DNA of 64,000 nt from Nereocystis luetkeana. Lineage: Eukaryota > Sar > Phaeophyceae > Laminariales > Laminariaceae. Below, piece after piece: positions 21,801 through 32,270 of the stretch; the first letter of the stretch is position 1, and every line of letters begins with the position of its first letter. The notes under the pieces were generated by a model. That model ran no database searches and was not told the origin of the DNA. It saw nothing but the letters and a program-made list of their open reading frames with translations. The position numbers and the translations under genes were made by a program. The stretch covers positions 2,358,222-2,422,221 of the forward strand of contig JARUPZ010000037.1 of the NCBI GenBank assembly GCA_031213475.1, in the 5' to 3' direction.

Positions 21801-22341
21801 GTACAACGAGGTGATTTCAACTGCTGCCGTAGAAGCCTAGCAAAATAATGCGCAAAATGCACCGAAGAGTTTGCTGGCGGCGCGCTAACGCGCTCCGGAG
21901 GCCAGGGAGTTGAAGCATGGTTATGCCATCCACGCCATGACCGCGCGCCCACCCCCATTCCCACCCCGGTTCGCGTTTTACGCCGCTTGGTAACCATCTC
22001 TGCTCTCCTCTACTCGTTCTCCACCACAATAATAGGTTGCGGATGTCTTCAAGGCGACCCTGCACAGAGATCCTCGCCTGCGTTTGCCACTGGAAAGCCT
22101 CAACGAGCTCTTGCGTGATCAGCGTCTGTGGTCGATGGGGTCGACACCTGCCTTCGGTAGCCTTGCTGCGGGCGTGCCTGAAAGGGTGCGCAGCGTTTTG
22201 GAAAGGGAAAACCCGGTGAACGAGAACTTGCCGATAGGCTCATGGTTCAAGGCGGCGGACTTTGTTCCGTGGTGGACGGGATTGAAACCCCTGATCTCCG
22301 AGCTGCACATTCTGTCGAAGAGGGTGCGGCAACAGAGATAG
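15860..22341 (+). CDS. Divergent protein kinase with acidic, internally duplicated N-terminal region
   Basis: Best exons: 15956 (or ATG 15860)-17743, 19083-19235, 19474-19614, 20059-20248, 20634-20777, 21328-21429 and 22036-22341 (TAG). Phases agree across the mapped junctions. Two microexons (17863-17896 and 18481-18499) would bridge the only gap in phase. Exon 1 is a very acidic Glu/Asp/Gly region made of two copies of one module, each ending PIYRWLRRAELDEGGVAF, then the glycine loop IGDGSFGDV (17627-17653) and a lysine in FVVKGPKE (17729). The later exons give SHKNLVPVV and MMEKMAGDL, the catalytic loop IIHNDVKPGNIL (HND in place of HRD, catalytic Asp present), DLGLAGG (DLG for DFG), GTPPWMPPEAV (activation-segment end), DAYSLGIVAHQLLTG and a C-lobe LHRDPRLRLPLESL. 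The key Lys, both Asp and Glu are kept, so activity is possible. The exon before 20059 uses a weak AAG acceptor. Substrate and pathway are unknown. Degraded copies of its exons fill 33-48 kb. Confidence 0.8.
15970..17590 (+). repeat. In-frame tandem duplication of the acidic kinase N-terminal module
   Basis: Copy 1 (about 15970-16893) and copy 2 (about 16905-17586) share, in order, a Gly run, SSGDSS, IESAPTAE, a long Glu/Asp/Gly tract, EDDMED, RPEGHPVSPPVV, PIYRWLRRAELDEGGVAF and DDI. The last ~70 codons are nearly identical, the acidic middle much less so. Inside the tracts, shorter units (GGEEMVNAFEGEEEVER and its neighbour) are duplicated again. Such GAG/GAA runs expand by slippage. Confidence 0.85.
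18031..18273. mobile_element. MITE family K, copy 1, in a kinase intron
   Basis: 243 bp bounded by CGCGTTCTACGATAGAAGTA and its complement ending ACCTCTACCGTAGAACGCG. Internal landmarks TTTTTTGTTTCTGAA, AAAATCGTCGGAACGTCAAT and AAGTGAGGAGCCTC are shared with copy 2. No coding capacity. Confidence 0.85.
19673..19913. mobile_element. MITE family K, copy 2, in the next large kinase intron
   Basis: 241 bp with CGTTCTACGATAGAGGTAGC at the left and GAACCTCTATCGTAGAACG at the right. It has the same internal order and orientation as copy 1, and lies between the DLG exon and the PPE exon. Confidence 0.85.
20455..20519 (+). repeat. CAG/CGG trinucleotide repeat in a kinase intron
   Basis: CAG(n) then CGG(n) then CAG(n), 21 or so triplets, between the exon ending at 20248 and the exon starting at 20634. 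It would read Ser/Gly-rich in one frame but lies outside the exon model. Confidence 0.85.
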
Positions 22342-22966
22342 AGCTACTACTACGTATATTAACGTAGACCTGATATACCACGCACAGCTTGCCCGTGAGT
22401 TTCGATGAACCCCCCGATCTCACAGCTGGTGTTTTCCTCTCTGGTATGTGTACTGGCGGCGGGAAGGCTCGAGGAGTGCTTGTGTTGTCGGCAGCATGCC
22501 GGTGCCGGGAGGAGAGAGCAGGGGTCGGATCAGGAGAGCGAGGCGGGATGAAGCCGAGAGGGCGAGGCGCGGCGATGAAGACGGGTCTCCCGCGATACAA
22601 TTATCCCTCTCTATCTACTGTAAATACTATTATAGCGGGCTGTTGTGGACGCGAGACAAAAAAAGCTCGATATATACCTGGTGTCTAGCGAGGGGTTCTG
22701 GATACCTGCCACAACTTCATCTTGTGTATAGACATTCGTGTCGAGGGAGTTTTGTTCTAAAGCTGTCGTGTTTGCTCTGTTTAGCGACGTTGAAATTTTC
22801 TGGCCTGGCTGTACGTGGCGCGATTTCTGCCGTGACATGTGGAACTGGCCTGTTAGCACGATGGAGGCAGACAGCCAATATAATCCATGTGAGATAAGTA
22901 AACGTAAAAGTTAGCCTCCCCTTGTTTTGAATACATTTTGGGTTTATTTTCCGTACGGGCTTCTAG
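22342..22966. other. 3' flank of the kinase gene
   Basis: No coding exon seen. The stretch around 22488-22590 (GCATGCCGGTGCCG followed by a purine-rich GAGAG/GGCGAGGCG run) recurs in diverged form at about 46862-46990 and 47588-47710, immediately after copies of the last kinase exon, so the duplicated segments included 3' flanking DNA. Confidence 0.5.
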
Positions 22967-23339
22967 GGATCGAGATTCGACCTGGACACTATCGGGAGGT
23001 AAATGCAGTTATTGTTGCTGGAGCAGTGCATCCACATAAATCAATGTACGATGTAGGTCCTACACATTTCTCCACGGCGAAGCGATCGACCGCCGTATCT
23101 CTCACGAGAACCTCTGCTATACTATCTGCTCTTCAATGGCGGGATCGCATGCTTTTTGTCACAGGCACACATGTCTTGACCCTCGTAAATTTCGGAAGGC
23201 TCTGGCCTCATTCAGCAAGCATCTCAGCCCCGTATATTGGCCAACTGGCGTAGCAACCGCCGGTACACTGTTTGATGGCGATTTTGAACGGTTACGGGCG
23301 CGTTTGGACTCTTTCTTACAGAAGACAGCAGTAAACTAG
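22967..23339 (+). CDS. Possible two-exon 3' end of a small unknown gene
   Basis: Exon 22967-22998 (after CTTCTAG, before GTAAATG) joins in phase 2 to 23165-23339 (after TTTTTGTCACAG), giving ...FDLDTIGR/HTCLDPRKFRKAL and an end FERLRARLDSFLQKTAVN before TAG. The terminal exon has good codon use and an amphipathic helix-like C-terminus. It could also be read from an ATG at 23136. No family is recognised, and upstream exons were not found. Confidence 0.35.
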
Positions 23340-23397
23340 AGCACACCGTGTCATGCCATGTGCACGCAGGACGAGCCGAGTTCCCGACGTAGGTTAA

Positions 23398-24110
23398 TAG
23401 GATTTCTACGAGGAGCAAAATTATCAACCTGTCCCACTTAACAATATCACAAAAAACGGTACACCATTTATTTTTTTGCCAGTTTACGGTACAAAATTGA
23501 GAAGCGGTGAATAACGAGTCTATACCACGCCTTGGACCTGACTTCCCGAGGTTTACCTAGGGCTTCCAGGAGCAAAATTTAAAACATGTTCCACTTAACA
23601 CAACGACAAAAAAAATACACGAGTATTTTTTTGGCCAGTTTACGGTACACAAAATTAAAGGCAGGAAATAACCAGTATTTACTACACCTTGAACCTGTTT
23701 TGACCCTGCCTTGCTGCGACCTCTTGATCGCGGGTCAACTGCTACAGCAGAGCTGGTCCCAGGTGCACGTACGGACTGTACGGGTACAATAACCTGTGTT
23801 GATATGATTGGTCAACTCCTCCCGTACATGCAGAACACATGTTTTCTCGTACCTCGATAATACTCAGCATCAGGGTACACCAAACCCAAGTTAGATGGCG
23901 TTCTCTGTCACGGTATACCGTTTTATGGAATAACTTCAATGTCCGTCGGATTCACAAAAACAACAATAAACGGTACATCATTGTTTTTTTGCCGTTTTAC
24001 GGTACATAAAAAAAAAACGAGGTAATCAGGGCACACCAAACCCAAGTTAGATGACGTTTTCTGCATGGTATATGTTTTCAGGTAAAATGACAATGTCTGG
24101 TGTAGCCTGT
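23398..24110 (+). repeat. Minisatellite, ~150-157-bp units
   Basis: Two adjacent units (about 23398 and 23555) share GGAGCAAAATT, CCCACTTAACA/TCCACTTAACA, TTTTTTTGCCAGTTTACGG/TTTTTTTGGCCAGTTTACGG and ACCTTGAACCTG-like ends. Two further diverged units (about 23870 and 24026) share ACACCAAACCCAAGTTAGAT and GTTTTACGGTACA segments. No coding. Confidence 0.7.
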
Positions 24111-24126
24111 AATCATGAACAAAAAC

Positions 24127-24200
24127 CGCGTTCATGAATACATGCGCTTTCTCGTAGTCGTATTCATACGAATAGTCAAGCGCAACCTATATTTATGCTA
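24127..24200 (+). repeat. Direct repeat pair, left copy (partner at 25036-25105)
   Basis: TTCATGAATACATGCGCTTT...TTCATACGAATAGTCAAGCG, repeated at 25036 as CTCATGAATACGAGCGCTTT...TTCATACGAATAGTCAAGCG. Each copy contains an ATGAATACGAG/CTCGTGTTCAT-type inverted pair. The spacing of 910 bp would fit direct terminal repeats, but no element proteins lie between. Confidence 0.6.
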
Positions 24201-26124
24201 AAATCTTCTTTCGTTTCGTGTGCGTGCGTGTACTCAGAGCACGGCACCGCGGGTGAGCCCGGCGCCGTCGCGGGTGTCAGCGGGCGCTGGCGGGAAGAGG
24301 GGGGGTTGCAATGAGGGCGATCGCCGTTTTCGTGGCCAGGCATCGCGTGTGCCTCGAGACAGGAGATAATCATGAATGGGCTGTGTCTGGCCTCCATTTG
24401 TCCAATTGGATACAATTATACGAGTCTATAAGGGTCGTTCGGGGTTTCAAAATAATATTCAAGCAGTGATAATTTCTAGACCAAGCTGAAGTTCGCAGAG
24501 AGAGTTACGCAGTCTGAGCACCGACTTTGTCGAGCTGGCGAACGAGGGCCACGGTGAGCACCGGACTTCACACGAGGCGGGCGACGGGGATCACTGTGGC
24601 AGAGAGGGAGAAAAGCTTTTCCCGGACCGAATCGGTGGTGAGGTGGTCGCAAAACGGGCAGGCGCCGTACGAGGCTGAGAGAGAAGCTCTGCTGGACGTT
24701 TCTTTTTCTTTTTGACTTATCTATGTTAGCTGTTCCAACCAGGCAGAAATATATTACATGATGAGAGAGGACGGGGATTTTTTTTCTTTCCGAAAATTTC
24801 GGTTTCATTTTCATTGTTTTCGCGGTGCTGCTACCGTGCTGTGGTTTATATTTCGTACATACAGCATACGAACAGGTATCAAGAGAAAAAGAAAAAAAGT
24901 GCCCTACCTGGGGTATGTACGTACGTACGGCATGCGGCGTTCGTGTTGTTTTCCTGAGTAGAGCATGGAGCTCTAGGCATTTGCGAATCGCCTGGTTACA
25001 TAAAATTTGGACCGTCTGTTGTCGCGTCCCATTTTCGCTCATGAATACGAGCGCTTTCTCGTACTCGTGTTCATACGAATAGTCAAGCGTAGCTTATATT
25101 TCCGAAGAAAGGTCATACCCAGCAGAAAAATAATACATAAAAGACCCAAAGGAAAACCAACCCAGTTACTGCTGTACTAGGCTACTGCATTCGATTACGG
25201 TACAAGTACGTACTTTCTTGATAGCTTCAGTACATTGCGATCTTTTCCCCCAAACCTACAACTTACTTGCTGCCGTACTAGACTACAAACTCTATGACTC
25301 AAAGCACGAGGAGTACGTATTTTCTACGTATCCTTTCTCGATACCTACATTATTACGACGATAACGGCCTACGAAGGACGACAGTCGATCTAATACCCTG
25401 CTACCCTTCACCATTGAGGTCGTCCCTGCGTTCGTTACTTTCTTTGGTTCAGGTTGCTGCGCGGCGCGTCGAGGCCTTTGAGTTCTGCGCAGCTGCATTC
25501 AAAGTATCTGGTTTGTCTACAGAGTTTTGTTTACGGGGTGGATGTACATGAATATCAGCGGCGAGAGTTATCTTTGCATGCCTTTTGTCATTTTGGACTT
25601 ACCTCGCGGGCGTCTTATTTGGCAGGGGGGTGTTCACGGTACCTCGAAGCCATCGCAATCTGCGCGATTCGACTGTGATCATGTTTTGGTTTTATATTTT
25701 GAATCTAAGTACCTATGAGACTCGCGAGGACTCAGTTATTTTAGCCCCTCGTACCCTTGATTGACACTGACGAGGACTCTGTCGCTTCAGTACTTACTTT
25801 GACGTACTCTTGGACTCGGTACTTCAAAATTACAGGTATTATTCGCGAGTCAACGACTGAGTCCCGCGCGCGATGACGGCGCTATGGCACTCTGCCGACC
25901 GTGCGCGATGAATGGGCTATGGTACTCTGCCGACCTTTTTGTTTGTAGTATGTACTTCTCGTGTCGCTGCTGCTGCAAAATTTCTCTCCTACCCACAATG
26001 CACCTGACCTCTGCACTACCAGGTATAGTGTTATTATACTCGTATCGCTGCTGCTTTTTTTCGCTCCTATATATCCCAACTGCACAAACATGTTATTATT
26101 GGTATTGGTATTATTATTATTATT
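24201..26124. other. No gene recognised; one possible microexon
   Basis: Contains the right copy of the 70-bp direct repeat (25036-25105). 25453-25503 has a good acceptor (TTTCTTTGGTTCAG) and donor (GTATCT) around 17 codons VAARRVEAFEFCAAAFK, an isolated exon-like signal. A 188-codon minus-strand frame (24476-25042) shows no domain. Confidence 0.35.
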
Positions 26125-26206
26125 CCTCTTGCCATCTGACAATGTGCAGCATGATCTTCAACATGGATCACTCATAACTTTCCCGAAAGAAGAAAACCTC
26201 GGAAAC
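26125..26206. mobile_element. Short element S, copy 2
   Basis: Core CCTCTTGCCATCTGACAATG to AACCTCGGAAAC, matching 8317-8402 with a few substitutions and small gaps. Flanked on both sides by TATTATTATT runs, suggesting insertion into, or creation of, that repeat. Confidence 0.65.
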
Positions 26207-26381
26207 TTATTATTATTATCATGTTTATAATTATTATAATTGTTGTTTCTGGCCGACGTCTTTGCGAACGTATCATTCCTGCTTTTTGACCGCTTTTCTA
26301 AGCCTGACCAATCCCTGAAATGTCCATACCTCGGTTGAACCTTGTATTAAATGGGGACACCTAGGGAGCTATAGGGCCGGT

Positions 26382-26728
26382 TGTCCCGGTGGTTCAAGTG
26401 GTTGACCTCGAAATCTGCTTGTGTTTGAGTCCTGGGTTCGAGCCCCAGGTGGGTCGGACATTTGACTTTATTTGCAAAAATCAAAATCAAAAGGATTCAA
26501 CTGTTGAGAGCGCCTTGCAGCGTGGGTACGCACAATTCGATGCGAGTCGACGAGGGAAGAAAAGGCTGAAATCTTCTCGCGATAAAAATGAAGGCACGTA
26601 CCGTAGCGGGAAGGGGGGAGAAGAGCTTGCTATGTGACCCCGGATCTGAGTTACGAGTTGGAAGGAGAGAGAGAAGAAGATGGGCGAAGATAATAAATGG
26701 GATGAGCAAGAAAAAATAAAATAAAAAA
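26382..26728 (+). mobile_element. SINE-like element, copy 1 (tRNA-derived head)
   Basis: The head has TGTCCCGGTGGTTCAAGTGG (box A-like) and CTGGGTTCGAGCCCCAG (box B-like). It is followed by a body with ATTCGATGCGAGTCGACGAG, CGCGATAAAAATGAAGGCAC, GTACCG and a purine run, and ends in an A-rich tail. The body segments recur in order at 45843 and 53691, all on the + strand. The head does not form a clean cloverleaf, so it is not called a tRNA gene. Confidence 0.65.
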
Positions 26729-26784
26729 GGCAACGCTTGCCCTGCTCTACAATGCTATTGATTCCTTCGGGTATAATATATTGG

Positions 26785-26893
26785 TATTACGGGGGAGCAT
26801 ATTAAATAGGTCCAAACATCGTTAGTAAAAAAAGGTAAATATATCGGCTTTTGTGTGTACCTTAGGTCCTATTTACTATGGTCCCCCGTAAAA
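26785..26893. mobile_element. MITE family T, copy 6
   Basis: Left TATTACGGGGGAGCATATT, right ACTATGGTCCCCCGTAA; the right flanking TA has mutated to AA. Interior of the GTTAGTAAAAA type. Confidence 0.83.
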
Positions 26894-27829
26894 GTGCACT
26901 TCGAGACCGTCCTCTTAATTTGTTTTCTCCCGCGCGAACCAAAAAACATGCACGCGGAAATGATCACAGCCTAGAAAACGCAGGCAGCATGCGCAAAATA
27001 TGCGAAAAAAAGAAGCCGCCCCCAACCTGCCCCCACCCACCCCTACCCTTATCCCCGCCCGTCCAAGTCGGCGCTGTTGCTAGCATGATAGACCGCATGA
27101 ATTCCGTCCCGTGCCTTCGCCCCCGTCTCACGTGCGCGATGGGCGACGACCCGAGCGAGAGGCTATGTCCACTGAGAAGCTGAAAGCCCCCTTCCCCGAC
27201 TCCAGGTAAACGATAAAAGTCAGCACCACTACCAAAATCAAAATCGCCGAACTTCTTGTTCCCTCGTGATCGGTCACGAAAATAACCTTCAAAGATCCCA
27301 CCAAGCCAACCTACACCAAACCACACCCTCTAGTCAGTCTTCCAAAAAAACTAAAGTCAACTACAGCGACTCAGCCCCCCCCCCCGTCCACCTACGCCGA
27401 CGCCCCCCCTTGCTCTCTTTCATGTCGAGGCGCTTTTGGAGTGAAAAGGAGTGGACCGAGACAAGTCGCGCAATGAATGGTCTCCGTCATCGCCCCCACG
27501 TCGCCTGCACACCTATTTCTATGCAAAACCCCCTTAGAACTGCCGCGACGATTTTTTTTTGGCAACCGACTACTGAAATAAGAGTTATTTAATCTCTGCA
27601 GTGATGTAGTCAAAAATATCTGTATACACAGTGCGCTCTTCAACCACAGCGCAATTTTTTCCCATACACTCTGCACCGAAAAAAAATGGCCAATGGTTAG
27701 ATAGGAACACCGCACAACTTCGAATGGTACGGACCAGTACGATATGGTACAGTACGTTGCGATATACCGTCATACAATGCTCATGACGATGCCGCCACGA
27801 CACGCTAACCGGCGGAACTCGCCGAAACA
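26894..27829. other. No gene recognised
   Basis: Open frames of 80 to 120 codons exist on both strands (for example + 26878-27183 and - 26964-27326) but overlap one another and show no domain. A C-rich stretch at 27376 produces Pro/Arg-rich frames. Confidence 0.35.
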
Positions 27830-27940
27830 CTATTACGGGGGTCCATAGTTAATAGGACCAAATATTGTTACTAAAAATGCTTAAATCTATAGGTTTTAAT
27901 GTGTACCATAGGTCCTATTAACTATGACCCCCCGTAATAG
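27830..27940. mobile_element. MITE family T, copy 7
   Basis: TTACGGGGGTCCATAGTTAA at the left, CCCCCCGTAA at the right, TA both sides, GTTACTAAAAATGC interior. Confidence 0.88.
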
Positions 27941-28824
27941 CAGCACATACATTTTAAAGGAAAACGATAAGCGCCGCGCCTGGTACAAGCAATGTCTGCC
28001 GGGTTTGTTCAAACTCGACGCGCTCCGGTATTGTAGAGATACTAGGGTCTTTTATGCGTGCTACGGTACGGATAAGTCCTAGCAGTAATTTTGCCGAGGT
28101 TCCTCGCTCGAGGAGGTCCCCATCTCAGCCAACATCTGGCAACAAAAAAACAAGATGATCCTTTCCATTTCCATCACAAGTAGTCCGGACTAGTACGTGA
28201 TCAACCTCGCACGCGCTGCGATCACAATCCGCTAATCGCTAACTTGGTGGCATGATGTTATCATGTAGGAAGCTCTCTTATGATGGGAATAAATGGCACC
28301 CTAACCTTGTGTCAGGGTTCGGTGTAGTGACAGACATAACGCCCAAACATACCGATACTAGCGAATATTGTGTATACCTCAACACTAACATTGTGTTATT
28401 CGAACGTCATTTGAGCCAGGTACGCAACGAAAAAGATTGTAAAACATAAATAGCGGTCCAACGATGCCAGGTGTTGGGTAGCGCCTCGTCGGTCAGAACT
28501 GCAAAATGTTTCGGATAAAATGTGCTACCTTTGACGTAGGACGGGCCCTATGACCATACGACTGCGGCCATGCATGCCATGAGTACACCTCCCTCACCCC
28601 CAACCCCTGAGCCTGGTGCGATATACTGCGACCCACATGCTGCTGGTGGCCCCCTGAACCCCAACAACCTGCACACGGTAATGTGCCATCTTTCCGTGCG
28701 TGGAGATTGGTTCAGAACATCCCGGGACAGACACCCCGCCATCTCTCCCTCCTCGTCCCTTTCCCTTAGCTGACACGAGCAGGTCCTGCACTCCTGCCAT
28801 CTCTCGTCACTTTCCAGGAACAAG
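27941..28824. other. No gene recognised; one exon-like open stretch
   Basis: A + frame from ATG 28570 (MHAMSTPPSPPTPEPG) runs to a possible donor GTAATG near 28678 and could be a short Pro-rich first exon, but nothing links to it. The rest holds no recognisable feature. Confidence 0.3.
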
Positions 28825-29067
28825 TCATGAATCGCGCATAAAAAAGAGCACCTGATTTAGGTGCAGTAGCACGACCCCTCCACTCTCTCCCATCTCTTCC
28901 CCCCCCCGTCCAAGCGATAACGTGGATTGCAAGAACTTTCTAGCCATTTGGAGAAGCTCGGCCTTGACGCAATCCGTAGCCCTGACTCTAGGAGCGATCT
29001 CGTCAACGAGCTTGTCCACTGATGTTTCTTCCTTGCCCTTGCCTCGAATGATATCCTAGCAGTGCTC
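28825..29067 (-). pseudogene. ENY2/Sus1-like exon (SAGA DUB module / TREX-2 subunit), probably broken
   Basis: ENY2/Sus1 is a ~100-residue helical protein that joins the SAGA deubiquitinase module and the TREX-2 mRNA export complex in the nucleus. Reading leftward, the exon gives DIIRGKGKEETSVDKLVDEI in two overlapping parts, then APRVRA, VKAELLQ and KFL, matching the conserved C-terminal half of the family (VxxLVxEIxPxxRA...VKxELLxxxxxFL). The best acceptor (CTCTCCCGCAG, exon from 29067) is followed by GAG CAC TGC TAG GAT: His-Cys is where the family has His-Cys, but the next codon is TAG. Using a weaker acceptor at 29056 (CTGCTAG) avoids the stop and loses four codons. No upstream exon for the N-terminal helices is visible before the satellite begins at 29395. 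After the conserved part the frame continues ~27 codons to a stop at 28825. Homology is clear; whether it is broken depends on the acceptor. Confidence 0.65.
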
Positions 29068-29394
29068 CTGCGGGAGAGTGAAGAAATCGGGACGTGTAAC
29101 GTGGTGCAAATATTCAAGCTTTCGTATCGCACTCTGCTGTTGTACATAAAACAGCCTTCTCCACGTCGTACACATATGAGTACGATGGAAGTATGATGGT
29201 GTTGAAGGTGTGCTCAGAGAGCTCAAATTATGTTTTTAGACTAGGTTTTGAGCCATTTTCAAGGTTCCTCGCGATGAAGTTCACTTATCGGTGCCTGACC
29301 GTGCTCACGTTTCGCGATTCTGCCGGGGGTAGCCTCAGCCGTGCTCGTGCTGTGTTTCGGCATAGAGTACGGTTCCTCATCCACTCGTGGCTGG

Positions 29395-32270
29395 TCATCA
29401 TAACGCCCTACTCTCATCTCCTCAACGGTGACATTGCTGAGCCCGGCTTGAGAGGAATCACCTGTGGGCTCTCTAGTAAGCTCACCTTTTGTTCCCCCCT
29501 ACACCCGCACCGCCTTCGTTCCCCTTCAGCGGGGATGAAGAAGGTGCTGCCGCACCCTCCACCACCCGCAGATCGTCTTAAATAAGTCCTGGCTTCCATC
29601 CTTAACGCCGGCATTGCCGAGCCCGGCGTTCGAGGGCGTCGTTCAAGGATCCTCCAGAGAGCTCGCCATTTCCCCCTCTTGCCAACACCAGTGTCGCGCT
29701 GCCACCCTGCGGCGGGGGTGAAGGTGAAAAACCTACTGGGGGGGCAACAGACGACACCCTCCCAAACAGGGCTGAGCACACCCGGCGTTAAGGAGATGGG
29801 AGCAAGGGTCATGATGATAACAAGTGGGTGAAGGAGGGCGTTGCAAAACCTTATTCGCCCACGCGGCCGAGAAGGGGACGCGGCACGGAAGCAGGACGGC
29901 TTACTGGGGGGGGGCACAGACGGCCCCCTCTCGAGCGGGGCTCATCAACACCTGCGTTGAGGAGATGGAAGTGAAAGTCATGGCGAGCCGCGGGTAGAGG
30001 AGGGTGTTGCAGCATTTTCTTCATCCATGCCGCTGGGGGGGGGGGGGGGGCGCAGCATGGGTACAGACGAGGGAAAGAAAAAAAACAGAAGGGGCCACAG
30101 ACCACCCTCACCCAAGCCGGGCTCAGCAATGCCGGCGTGAGGGAGATGGAAGTCGGGAGGTGTAATGGCGAGCCGCGGGTGGAGGAGGGTGTGGCAGCAC
30201 CTTGTTCCAGCACTGTCGCCAGGAAGTGGGAACAGGCAAGCTTACTGGAGGACCCACAGGCCACCTCCCTTCCACGCCGGGATCAGCAATGCCATGGTTG
30301 AGAAATGGAAGTATGAAGTTTGATGAGGAGCCACGGGTGGAGGATAGCACGGTAAGAAGTTCTTCATCCCCGCCGTAGGGAGGGAACGCGGTACGAGTAT
30401 TGTCAGGCGGGGGAGAACGGCAACACGCTGGAGAGTCCACGGATGACCACCCCTCAAGCCGGACTCAGCAATGAGAAGGAACCGCGGGTTGAGGAAAGCG
30501 TATTGGGAAGCATTCCTGCACCCGCGGCTCGTCATCATATTCCCTTACATCTCACCGCCGGCACTACTGAGCTCGGGTGGGGAGGGGGCGTCTGTGGGGC
30601 CTCCAGTAGGCTTGCCTCTTTCCCCGTGCTGCACCCGTGCCGCACTCCCTCGCCTGCAGCGGAGATAAAGAAGTTGCTGCCACGCCCTCCTCCGCCCGCG
30701 GCTCGTCATCTGTGGTTACTATTCTTCACACATGGCTCGTCATCTGCCACACCCTCCACTACCGGCGGCTCATCATAACCCCTTCCTTCCATCTCCTTAA
30801 CGCCGCAATTGCTTGGCCCGGCTTGAGGAGGGTTGTCGTCTGTGGCTCCCTCTCTTCCCTCCTACGACCAACACTCGAGTTCTCGTTCCCTCCCCGGCGG
30901 AGAGGATAAAGAAGGTGCTGCTACATGCTCTTCAAACCCGCGGCTCGTCATCATAAGTTCCTACTTCCATCGCCCCAACGCAAAAATTGCAGAGCTCTGC
31001 ATGGGAGGAGTTCGTCTGTGGGTCTTTGAGTAAGCTTTGAACCTTCTTCACCTCCGCTGCAGGGGAGGGAACGCAACACGGGTGTTGGCAGGAGGGTGGA
31101 AAAGGCAAGTTTCCTGAAGGGCCCATAAACGACCCACCCCCAACCCGGACTATGCAATGTTGGATGCGAAAAAATGGCAGCAAGGAGTTTTGATGACGAG
31201 CCGCGGGCGAAGGAGGGTTGTCCCGAGGCCAACTCTCCTCCACCCGAGGCTCGTCATCACAGCTCCTTATTGTCATCTCCTCGAAGCCGGTATTGCTGAG
31301 CCTAGCGTAAAAGGGCGTTGTCTGTGAGGTCTCCAGTAAGGTATCCTCTTCCCCCCTCCTTCCAACATCCGTAACGCGTTCCCTCCCCGGCGGCGGAGAT
31401 GAAGAAAGTGCCAAGCTGACCAGAAGACCCACAGACGAACCCCTTTCAAGCGGGGCTCAGCAAGGCTGGCGCTGAGGAGATGAAAGCCAGGAGCTATGAT
31501 GACAAGACACGGGTGGACAATATTGTGACAGCAGAAGCTTCTTCATCTCCAACGCCACAGGGGGGTGCGGCACGGGTGTTGGCAGGGCGGACGGGAAGAG
31601 TTAATCTTACAGGAGGGCTCGCAGACGAACCTCCCGCAAGCCGGGTTCAGGAATGCTAGCGTTTGAACGAGACGGAAGTCTGTTCGTTTGGTCTTTTGAA
31701 ATTAGTCAAGTACCGGTTTGACACATTGCCTATGGTGGATTGTGTGACTCTTGACTTCTGAGGTTGTAGGGACACACGAGGCATATTTCTCCTCCCTACC
31801 CTGTGGGAGGCCAAAAAAACATGACCTGAAACATCCATATACTACACACTGCCATCCAGCCTGGCCTACCATCGCCTGAGGCTACGAAAAAAGTCATGAT
31901 AAATAAGGACGAGCCACGGGTGGAGAAGGGTACGGCAGCACCGTCTTTGTCCTCGTCGCAGGGAAAGGAACGCGGCACGGGTGTTGGCAGGGGGGGGGAA
32001 GAGGCAAGCTTAGTGGACGGCCCAAGGACGACCCCCACCAAGGCTGCACTCAGCAATGCTGGCACGGGTAGTGTCTAGAGGGGGGAAAAGGCAAGCGTAC
32101 TGGAGAGCCCGCAGACGATCACCCCGTAAGCCGGGCTCAGCGACGCCGCCGTTGAGGAGTTGGAAAAAAGACTCATGATGGTGAGCCGCGGATGGAGGAA
32201 GATTTGCTGCCCCACCCTCCTCCACTCGTGGCTTGTCCTTATAACTTCCTGTCAGCATATGGACGTTGAC
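29395..32270. repeat. Satellite of ~165-185-bp units with repeated orientation switches
   Basis: The landmark GCCGGCATTGCTGAGCCCGG appears forward near 29430, 29606, 30555, 30800, 30977 and 31283, and as its complement near 29770, 29938, 30118, 30280, 30458, 31143, 31448, 31637, 32045 and 32130. Each unit also carries CTCCAGTAAGCTTGCC-like, GGGGATGAAGAAGGTGCTGC-like and CCACCCGCGGCTCGTCATCA-like blocks in fixed order. Units are 70-90 percent alike by eye. Overlapping open frames of 90 to 167 codons arise from the repeat and are not genes. Confidence 0.85.

Noticed and set aside
24476-25042. 188-codon minus-strand protein
   Set aside because: No recognisable domain. It runs through the interval between two direct repeats and has no supporting copy.
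24127-25105. LTR retrotransposon bounded by the 70-bp direct repeats
   Set aside because: No primer-binding site, polypurine tract or gag/pol sequence between them; the repeats are too short and diverged to be called LTRs.
26382-26460. tRNA gene
   Set aside because: Box A and B resemblance only. The acceptor and D stems do not pair well and the sequence continues into a SINE body. The same applies at 11802, 12062, 45843 and 53691.
29414-31432. Pro-rich proteins encoded by the satellite
   Set aside because: Frames follow the satellite unit, overlap each other on both strands and break at every orientation switch.
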